Source: a bacterium (GTDB taxonomy: Bacteria > Chloroflexota > Dormibacteria > UBA8260 > Bog-877). Taken from it: 12,404 nucleotides of DNA. The notes beneath the pieces are model-generated. The model was not told the origin of the DNA. It was given only the letters and a program-made list of their open reading frames with translations, and did not search any database. The translations under genes and the position numbers were made by a program. Numbering within the stretch: position 1 is the first letter of the stretch; every line of letters starts with the position of its first letter. Below are positions 6,982-12,404 of this stretch, in pieces. The stretch covers positions 1 to 12,404 of the forward strand of contig JAJYWT010000066.1 in NCBI GenBank assembly GCA_021791345.1. The letters are read 5' to 3'.

Positions 6982-6987
6982 GCCGGG

Positions 6988-8124
6988 GTGTCGTCTCGCG
7001 GCAACCCGTACCACTTCGGCTCTCCGGTGGAGGGTGACCATTTCACCGATCGAGTCGAGGAGTTGGCGAAGCTTGAGGCGCTGATGCTGAACGGGCAGAA
7101 CCTGGTGCTTATCGCTCCCAGGCGCTTTGGCAAGAGCTCCTTGCTGGCCCGGGCCGCTCAGGGGGTGCGCCAGCGGGGCGGCCGAACCGGCAGGGTGAGC
7201 CTGATGCGCTGCGCCAGCCAGAAGGACGTCGCCGAGGCGACCTTGCGGGCGGTGCTGAACGGCCCCCTGGGCTGGTTGCACGGACAGACCGCCGAGCTCA
7301 TGCAGCTCCTGCGGCGCATCCGCCTCAGCCCTCAGGCGACCCTTGACCCCCACTCGCCCTCGGGGCTCAGTGTCTCCTTCGGCCCTCACGTCGCCGACTC
7401 GCCGTGGCAGGAGGCCCTCAGCGATGTCGTCCACCTCTTGGGGGAGGCCGGCGACCGCGCCCATCCGGTGGCGATGATCTTTGACGAGTTCCAGAAGGCT
7501 TACGAGATCAGCCCCAACATCCCCGATCTCATGAAGGATCTGGTGGATGAGCTGCCCGCGATCAGCTTCGTCTTCGCGGGCAGCAAGCGCCACCTGATGG
7601 ACGCCATGGTCAATGACCCGGACCGGGGAGCGCTCTACCACATCGGCCACAAGCTCTACCTGGGGCGGATCCCGAAAGCGGAGTTCACCAGCTACCTCTT
7701 GGAGCGCGCGGCGGCGGGTGGGAAGGGGCTGGGGATCGGCGTCGCCGAGGCGATCTACGCCGCCGCCATGGGCGTCCCCAACGACGTGCAGCTGCTGGCC
7801 TTCTGGGCCTACGAGTCGGCGGGTCGGGAGATTGACGAGGCCGCTCTCAAGCAGGCCCTGCAGATCGCCGTCGGAGATAGCAAGGCGGAGTTCGAGGCTC
7901 GGTTCGACGCGCTGGGGCTGTCGCAGCAGCGCCTGCTCAAACTGATCGCCAAGCGGCCGCTGGAACACCTCAAGGGGCAGGTGGTGCAGGCGGAGCTGGG
8001 GGTGAGCCACACCTCGGTCGCCAAGGCGGCAGACTCCTTGCTGAAGACCGAGTTGATAGAGATGCAGGATCGGCGCTGGCGGGTGGCCAGCGGACTCCTG
8101 CGAGAGTGGCTGCTGAGCGACTGA
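6988..8124 (+). CDS. AAA/STAND-like ATPase (ATPase_2 type) with C-terminal winged helix
   Basis: This is a 378-residue P-loop ATPase of the archaeal-type ATPase_2 group, which is scattered through archaea and bacteria. The N-terminal lead-in NPYHFGSPVEGDHFTDRVEE is typical of the group. Walker A is APRRFGKSS (43-51), Walker B is VAMIFDEFQKA with Asp166 and Glu167, and a sensor-like FVFAGSKRHLM follows at 194-204. Residues about 309-378 (LGLSQQRLLKLIAKR to the end) look like a winged helix for DNA or protein binding. No effector domain, signal peptide or membrane segment is present. The role of such solitary proteins is poorly known. The GTG start has no Shine-Dalgarno sequence but lies where transcription is predicted to begin. 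It is the only intact plus-strand gene in the window, transcribed away from tetR and toward the ABC operon. Confidence 0.87.
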   Translation: MSSRGNPYHFGSPVEGDHFTDRVEELAKLEALMLNGQNLVLIAPRRFGKSSLLARAAQGVRQRGGRTGRVSLMRCASQKDVAEATLRAVLNGPLGWLHGQTAELMQLLRRIRLSPQATLDPHSPSGLSVSFGPHVADSPWQEALSDVVHLLGEAGDRAHPVAMIFDEFQKAYEISPNIPDLMKDLVDELPAISFVFAGSKRHLMDAMVNDPDRGALYHIGHKLYLGRIPKAEFTSYLLERAAAGGKGLGIGVAEAIYAAAMGVPNDVQLLAFWAYESAGREIDEAALKQALQIAVGDSKAEFEARFDALGLSQQRLLKLIAKRPLEHLKGQVVQAELGVSHTSVAKAADSLLKTELIEMQDRRWRVASGLLREWLLSD

Positions 8125-8130
8125 GCCGCT

Positions 8131-8181
8131 CCCGGATGAGGCTGCTGGTGCCCGGCGGGCATGGTGCAGCGCTGCTCCGGG
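8131..8181 (+). terminator. nested hairpin terminator of the ATPase gene
   Basis: Three perfect stems nest in order: CCCGGA with TCCGGG (8131-8136 and 8176-8181), GCTGC with GCAGC (8141-8145 and 8166-8170), and TGCCC with GGGCA (8149-8153 and 8157-8161) around a 3-base loop. The structure starts seven bases after the ATPase stop codon. There is no T-tract, but position and strength suit a terminator in a high-GC genome. Confidence 0.6.
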
Positions 8182-8349
8182 TCCCCAGGGAGTAAGCCGG
8201 GTGCCGCCGGCGGTGCCACCGACGGCTGCAGGGCCCGCACGGCAAGCTGGGTCCTCCCTGAGCTGCCCGCGGTCGCGCCAGCGGCCAATTGCGGCCGAGC
8301 CCGGGGCACCGGGACGCCAGGACATCCGCCGCGCCGCCAGAAGCCGGTC

Positions 8350-8369
8350 CCGTGAGGCGCCTCGGGAGG
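8350..8369 (-). terminator. possible terminator of the ABC-kinase operon
   Basis: TCCCG (8350-8354) pairs with CGGGA (8365-8369), and the palindrome GAGGCGCCTC lies inside. It begins 16 bases after the stop codon of the phosphotransferase-like gene. The inner stem has almost no loop, so the fold is uncertain. Confidence 0.3.
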
Positions 8370-8385
8370 GTCGCGGGCCCCGGGA

Positions 8386-9303
8386 TCAGCCGCGCAGGAG
8401 GGCGGAGATGGTCTGCCTGAGCGCGTCGGGCCCGCGATGGCCGCGCGCGACCAGCCGCAGCTCCGTAGCCACGATGCCCGCCCGCCACACGGCCTCAAAC
8501 CCTGGTGACACTGGCCCCAGGGAGCGATAGCCATCCAGCATGAGTCGGCTGTCCTGAAGCGAGAACCAAGATCTGACGTCCAGGGCCGGGTGGGAGCGGT
8601 AGGCATCGCCGAAGTCGATCAGGCCGGTGAGCTCCCCCGAGACGGGGTCGACAAAGCAATGCTCGGGGCCCGGATTGGAGTGGAGCGTGACCCGCTCTCC
8701 ATCTTCCGGCACGTCCTTCAGCAGCGAGGCGGCCACCTCCCTGAGGTCCGGCTTCCCCGGCCAGCGAGAGTCCTCCTCGAGAACCCGGATCGAGGCGTCC
8801 AACCGGTAGGCGATTCGCTGGCGGAGGTCGCCCGGTGCGGCGTCCCCCGGGACCAGCCCGGATGCCTCCAGCTCCCTTTGGTCCGCCGCGTGAATGCGTC
8901 TCAGAGTCACCCCGACCGCCTCCAGCACGGCGGCCCGGCCCGCCTCGGACAGCGGCGCCTGTTCCAAGGGCACCCCGCGCATCCTGGTCATGACCAGATA
9001 CTCGACGTCCTCCTCTCGACCGTAGCCAAGCAACTTCGGCAGCGGCAGCCCCAGCGGGGCCAGGTGGTCAAGGATGAAAGCCTCTTTGCGCAGGCTGGTC
9101 CGCGGTCGCACCCGGGGGGGACGCTGGGTCTTGACCACCGTGTCGTCCCCACACAGGTAGGCTCGGGCCTCGCCACCGCTCTCGTCGACCTCAGTCACCG
9201 CGCTCACATGGGGCGCGTGCCTCCGCGCCAACTGGAGCACCAGCTCGGCGGGGAGCACCGGGTCGGGCGCGTTCGGCTGGGAGTAGGTGTCGGCGTAGGT
9301 CAA
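8386..9303 (-). CDS. aminoglycoside phosphotransferase-fold protein, possible pseudokinase
   Basis: This is a 305-residue protein of the APH/choline-kinase fold. Visible kinase parts are DDTVVKTQR with the ATP-binding Lys58, the helix Glu74 in LRKEAFILDHL, the hinge-like EYLVMTRMRGVPLEQ (101-115) and the metal-binding LIDFGDAYRSHPALD with Asp230. The catalytic loop is abnormal. Family members usually read H-x-D-L-G-P-E-H or H-G-D-x-H-P-x-N, but here residues 208-215 are HSNPGPEH, so the catalytic Asp is Asn210 (codon AAT, one base from GAT). It may have lost phosphotransfer, or may act as a regulator or binding protein. The TTG start is supported by AGAGGA 7 bases upstream. It follows the ABC exporter by 44 bases on the same strand and is likely co-transcribed. 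The substrate is unknown, so the family name should not be read as proof of aminoglycoside resistance. Confidence 0.85.
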   Translation of the reverse strand: MTYADTYSQPNAPDPVLPAELVLQLARRHAPHVSAVTEVDESGGEARAYLCGDDTVVKTQRPPRVRPRTSLRKEAFILDHLAPLGLPLPKLLGYGREEDVEYLVMTRMRGVPLEQAPLSEAGRAAVLEAVGVTLRRIHAADQRELEASGLVPGDAAPGDLRQRIAYRLDASIRVLEEDSRWPGKPDLREVAASLLKDVPEDGERVTLHSNPGPEHCFVDPVSGELTGLIDFGDAYRSHPALDVRSWFSLQDSRLMLDGYRSLGPVSPGFEAVWRAGIVATELRLVARGHRGPDALRQTISALLRG

Positions 9304-9347
9304 TGTGACATCCTCTGGTCAGTCGGCATTCCGATCCCTGACTCTAC

Positions 9348-11213
9348 TCATGGCTCCCCGTCCGGACCCGCCGGGTCCCATCCGGCCTCTTCGATCGCAG
9401 CCAGGGCGGCCAACCACCCGCCGTTCTCGAGCAGAGTCGAAGGACTGCCCTCTTCTACCACTGCACCTTGGTCGAGGACCACCACCCGGTCGGCGCCACT
9501 GGCGGTCGCCAGCCGATGCGTGACGGTGACGATCGCGCAGTTACTCGCCCAGGCCGCATGCTGCAGCGCCAGCTGGAAGGCGGCGTCGCTCGCCCGGTCG
9601 AGGGCCGACGTCGCCTCGTCGAGCAGCAGCACGCGGGGCTCGACGAGCACGGCGCGAGCCAGGGCGATCAGCTGGCGCTGGCCGGCCGACAGGGTAAGGC
9701 CGCGTCCCCCGCCTTCCCCCGCGAGCCGGGTGTCGAGACCCTCAGGCAGATCCTCCAGCCATGAGCCCAACCCGACCAGGCTGAGCGCTTGCCGAATCGC
9801 GCCGTCGGTGAACTGGCGGTCGTCGAAGGTGACGTTGGTTCGCAGAGATGCGGAGAAGAGTTCAGCGCTTTGGGGGACGTAACCCACGAGCTGGCGACGC
9901 TCGCGCTCCTCCAGCTCGAAGGGGCAAAGGCCGTCCACCAGCACCGTCCCCTGCTGCGGACGATACAGCCCTCCCAGAAGCGCGACCAACGTGGACTTGC
10001 CCGATCCGGTCCGGCCCACGATCGCCACCCGCTCGCCGGGGTTGACTGTCAGGCCGATCCCCTTCAAGACCTCGGCCCCGCCGACATATCCGAACCTCAG
10101 GTCGCGCACCACGATCCCCGGCCCACCATGCGGGACCGGGCGGCTGTCCGTCCGGTCCTCGACGGGAAGCTTGAACACGTCGAAGATCCGCTCCAAACCG
10201 CTCAGAGCGGCCTGGACGCGGTTCCACTGGTCGCCCAGCGCCGTGATGGGCGCGAAGAAGTTCTGAAACAGGAGCACGAAGGCAATCAGGGTGCCCAGGC
10301 TCACCTCGGTCTGCCTGACCGGTCCGCCCGCCCCGACCCAAAGAAGGGCGGCGATCACCAGAGCGGCCAGAAGACCAGTGACCGGGGTGAAGAAGGCGTT
10401 GTAGCGGACCGACCCCGCCTGGGCGTCCAGGGTGCGGACCAGCGCCTGCCGGAATCGCTCCACGAAGTTGGCCTCCCGCCCGTAGGCGCGAATCGTCTCC
10501 GCCCCTCCGACCATCTCCGACAGCTCCGTGTTGAGCCCCCCGACCTCCGCGCGGGTCTGGCGCTCGGCGCGGCGGACTCTGAGCTGGAGGAAGTGGCTGA
10601 TCGCCCAGAGCGGAGGGGTTACGATGAGGGCGACGGCACTCAGCAGTGGGCTGACCACCACCATGGCGGCGCCGACCGCGACCAGGGAGACCAGCTGGCC
10701 GACCAGGGTCGCGACTCCGTCGGTGAACAGGGCGTCGATGGTTTCGACATCGCTGGTGGCGTGACTGACAATCTCCCCGGTGGGGGTGGCATCGAAATAC
10801 GCGATGGGGACCTGGGCCAGATGCGACATCAGGCGCACCCGGATCGACACCACGATCCGCTGCGCGACGATGGCCGTGAGGTAGCTGTAGCCGAAGGTGA
10901 GGGCGGCCCCGGCCGCCAGAGCGGCGAGATAGAGCAGGCCCGCCAGGGCCAGGCCCGAAGGGCGGTGCGGCAGCAGGTTCTGCTGCACGACCTGGCGTAT
11001 CACCAGCGGCGGGACCACCCGGGCCACCGCCGAGCCCGCGACTAGGACGGAGGCGACGGCCAGCAGCGACCACCAGGGTCGGACCAACCCGGCGACCTGG
11101 ACCCAGAAGCACTCCCGGCGGACGCTCAGGGCGGCAGGCCGGGACATCTCCGGGGGCGCAGCCTTCACCGGTCTTGTCCGCTCAACGCCGGCCCCGGACT
11201 CGGTGTTGGGCAT
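9348..11213 (-). CDS. ABC exporter half-transporter, second subunit (TMD-NBD)
   Basis: This is a 621-residue membrane exporter subunit with a transmembrane domain followed by an ATPase domain. About six membrane helices fall between residues 47 and 325, with the coupling-region text FDATPTGEIVSHATSDVETID (140-160) typical of type IV (ABCB-like) exporters. The nucleotide domain has Walker A GRTGSGKST (400-408), Q-loop Gln448, signature LSAGQ (508-512, Ala in place of the usual Gly), Walker B VLLLDE with catalytic Glu533, and switch His566. It pairs in all likelihood with the subunit upstream, as in BmrC/BmrD (YheI/YheH) or LmrC/LmrD multidrug exporters. The ATG at 11213 lies inside the upstream gene and gives a 32-base overlap; an ATG at 11147 would remove 22 residues and most of the overlap. 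The substrate is not predictable. Confidence 0.92.
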   Translation of the reverse strand: MPNTESGAGVERTRPVKAAPPEMSRPAALSVRRECFWVQVAGLVRPWWSLLAVASVLVAGSAVARVVPPLVIRQVVQQNLLPHRPSGLALAGLLYLAALAAGAALTFGYSYLTAIVAQRIVVSIRVRLMSHLAQVPIAYFDATPTGEIVSHATSDVETIDALFTDGVATLVGQLVSLVAVGAAMVVVSPLLSAVALIVTPPLWAISHFLQLRVRRAERQTRAEVGGLNTELSEMVGGAETIRAYGREANFVERFRQALVRTLDAQAGSVRYNAFFTPVTGLLAALVIAALLWVGAGGPVRQTEVSLGTLIAFVLLFQNFFAPITALGDQWNRVQAALSGLERIFDVFKLPVEDRTDSRPVPHGGPGIVVRDLRFGYVGGAEVLKGIGLTVNPGERVAIVGRTGSGKSTLVALLGGLYRPQQGTVLVDGLCPFELEERERRQLVGYVPQSAELFSASLRTNVTFDDRQFTDGAIRQALSLVGLGSWLEDLPEGLDTRLAGEGGGRGLTLSAGQRQLIALARAVLVEPRVLLLDEATSALDRASDAAFQLALQHAAWASNCAIVTVTHRLATASGADRVVVLDQGAVVEEGSPSTLLENGGWLAALAAIEEAGWDPAGPDGEP

Positions 11214-12404
11214 GGAAGATCCGCGCGTAGAGTTGGCCCGCCTGGAGCAGCGATTGATGGGTGCCCACCTCGCGGATGCGGCCGGCCTCCAGGACCGCCA
11301 CCTTGTCCGCCAGGGGGAACCCCGCCAGGCGGTGGGAGCAGAGCAGGATGGTCAGGCGGTCCTGGGGCCGAGCCGGAGCCCCGAACGAGCGGCGCAGTCC
11401 GGCCAGGATCTCCACTTCGGTTTCCATGTCGACGGCCGAGAAGGGCTCGTCGAGCACCAGCAGCCGCAGCGGTCCCCCGCCGGCCGCCAGCGCTCGCGCC
11501 AAGGTGATGCGCTGACGCTGCCCGCCCGAGACCCGGGTCCCCGACTCCCCGATCTGCGTATCGGCCCCAAGGGGCATCCGGGCCAGGTCGCGCTCCAAGC
11601 CGGCCACCGCCAGCGAGCGCTCGAGGGCTGCGTCCCAACTGCCGTCGGGAGCGCGCTCCGCCCAGAGCACCACATTATCCGCGACGGTGCCGGAGAACAG
11701 GTAGGCACTCTGTCCCATGTACCCGACCCCGGCCGACCGGCTCGCCGCCTCAAGTTCGATCATCGGCCGCTGGTCGAGTTCGACCCTGCCCGAGTCCGGG
11801 ACCAGGAGGCCGGCCGCAACCTTGGCCAGGGTGGTCTTGCCCGACCCGATCGGCCCGGTTACTGCCACCAGCGCTCCGGCCGGGATCTCCAAGGTCAGGT
11901 CCTCAAGGGCAGGGGTGAGCGCTCCCGGGTAGGTAAGGCTGACATTGGTGAGCCGAAGGCTGGCCGGCCCTTCAGGTGGCCGCCAGGGCATGGGCGCCGA
12001 AGCCACGAGGCGGGGCACGTGGCTCGGCCGCAGGGTCGCCCACCGGGGTTCGCCCAGGGGTGCGAGCGGATCGGCCAGCAGCGGTGCCAGGCGCTGGTGC
12101 GCGGCGGCTGCGGCCTGGACGCGATTGACCATCTGGGGAATCCGAGGAGCCCTGGCCACAAACCGTGAGAAGAGGGCGATGAGCGCCACCAGCGCCCCCA
12201 GCGAGAGGCTCCCAGCGGCGACCTCGGCGCCGCCCAGCCAGATGATGAACACGACTCCGCTGGAGAGAAGGACCATGTACGCGGCACCCAAGCCCTCGTC
12301 CAGCAGGATCGCCGCCAGCTCCGCGGCGCTCTGGCGGTGTGCCAAAAGCGACGCCTGGGCCACGGCGGCCTCGGTGCGGCCCAGAACTCGCAGCAGGCGC
12401 ATGG
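11182..12404 (-). CDS. ABC exporter half-transporter, first subunit (5' end beyond window)
   Basis: The frame is open to the right edge, so the true start lies outside. The in-window ATG at 12402 is internal, because the first four or so membrane helices expected of a roughly 580-600-residue half-transporter are missing. What remains is the last membrane segment pair (about residues 36-82 of the visible part) and a complete ATPase domain. Walker A is GPIGSGKTT, the Q-loop reads GYMGQSAYLFSGTV, the signature is VSGGQ, Walker B is LLVLDE with catalytic Glu, and the switch His is in LLCSHRLA. The stretch DTQIGESGTRVSGGQRQRI resembles the YheI/BmrC side of heterodimeric exporters. It overlaps the second subunit gene by 32 bases, so the two are co-translated and presumably form one transporter. 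Both subunits keep the catalytic Glu and His. Confidence 0.92.
   Translation of the reverse strand, partial: MRLLRVLGRTEAAVAQASLLAHRQSAAELAAILLDEGLGAAYMVLLSSGVVFIIWLGGAEVAAGSLSLGALVALIALFSRFVARAPRIPQMVNRVQAAAAAHQRLAPLLADPLAPLGEPRWATLRPSHVPRLVASAPMPWRPPEGPASLRLTNVSLTYPGALTPALEDLTLEIPAGALVAVTGPIGSGKTTLAKVAAGLLVPDSGRVELDQRPMIELEAASRSAGVGYMGQSAYLFSGTVADNVVLWAERAPDGSWDAALERSLAVAGLERDLARMPLGADTQIGESGTRVSGGQRQRITLARALAAGGGPLRLLVLDEPFSAVDMETEVEILAGLRRSFGAPARPQDRLTILLCSHRLAGFPLADKVAVLEAGRIREVGTHQSLLQAGQLYARIFHAQHRVRGRR

Larger units (their letters stand above)
6646..6987. other. intergenic region between divergent tetR and ATPase genes
   Basis: This 342-base stretch has no convincing gene. Short open frames crossing it have no recognisable family pattern. 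It holds the GTGCA repeats near tetR, a 7-base inverted repeat at 6726-6749, a 9-base hairpin at 6869-6904, a perfect dyad at 6947-6960 and a likely -10 box just before the ATPase start. It serves as the control region of both divergent units. Confidence 0.6.

Noticed and set aside
6967..8325. Minus-strand open frame of 452 codons opposite the ATPase gene
   Set aside because: The plus-strand frame has complete Walker motifs and a fitting terminator; the antisense product is low-complexity.
8182..8349. GC-rich stretch between the convergent ATPase and kinase-like genes
   Set aside because: Short palindromes such as CCGCCGGCGG occur, but no gene, RNA or clear element is seen; such symmetry is expected by chance in this composition.
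8590..9882. Plus-strand open frame of 430 codons
   Set aside because: It runs antisense across the kinase-like gene and the ABC gene, both with clear motifs; its product is Arg/Gly/His-rich without a recognisable fold, as expected of GC-rich shadows.
9789..11045. Plus-strand open frame of 418 codons opposite the second ABC subunit
   Set aside because: It is a shadow of a strongly conserved ABC exporter gene; its composition is rich in Gly, Arg, Asp and Gln without motifs.

Overview
The window is GC-rich, densely coded bacterial DNA. Start codons include GTG and TTG, genes overlap by a few bases, and likely terminators lack T-tracts. This suggests an actinomycete or another high-GC Terrabacteria lineage; nothing here fixes the genus. 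It holds eight protein genes (one cut by the right edge), one broken small gene, and several palindromic control sites. All intact genes except the ATPase are on the minus strand. I see no tRNA, rRNA, CRISPR array or intact insertion sequence.

Left flank (1-437): no intact gene. It holds a possible C-terminal tail of a plus-strand gene cut by the window edge, and a small excisionase-type helix-turn-helix gene destroyed by a frameshift. This looks like the decayed edge of a mobile or accessory element.

Mercury module (438-2260, minus): merA (mercuric reductase without the N-terminal metal-binding domain) is followed, with a 4-base ATGA overlap, by an ArsR/SmtB-family regulator whose cysteines resemble the CmtR metal site. 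An AT-rich inverted repeat overlapping a TATAGT -10 box lies just upstream of merA and is the likely operator. No mercury transporter or organomercurial lyase is present in the window.

Efflux/peptidase module (2425-6694, minus): a TetR regulator, a 14-helix DHA2-type MFS drug exporter overlapping it by one base, and, 46 bases further on, a prolyl-oligopeptidase-family (S9) serine peptidase. The three probably form one operon controlled by TetR at GTGCA-type repeats upstream of its own gene.

ATPase locus (6695-8181, plus): a single 378-residue AAA/STAND-like ATPase (archaeal-type ATPase_2 architecture with a C-terminal winged helix). A roughly 340-base leader region with several palindromes precedes it, and a nested hairpin terminator follows.

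ABC module (8350-12404, minus): two half-transporters of a heterodimeric ABC exporter (the first truncated by the window edge, the second overlapping it by 32 bases), followed by an aminoglycoside-phosphotransferase-fold gene. In that last gene the catalytic Asp is Asn, so it may be a pseudokinase. Overall this is an accessory, resistance-flavoured region: mercury detoxification, two multidrug-type exporters and a kinase-fold protein. I do not see a clear new system; the most notable points are the altered kinase, the palindrome-rich ATPase promoter and the minimal mer operon.
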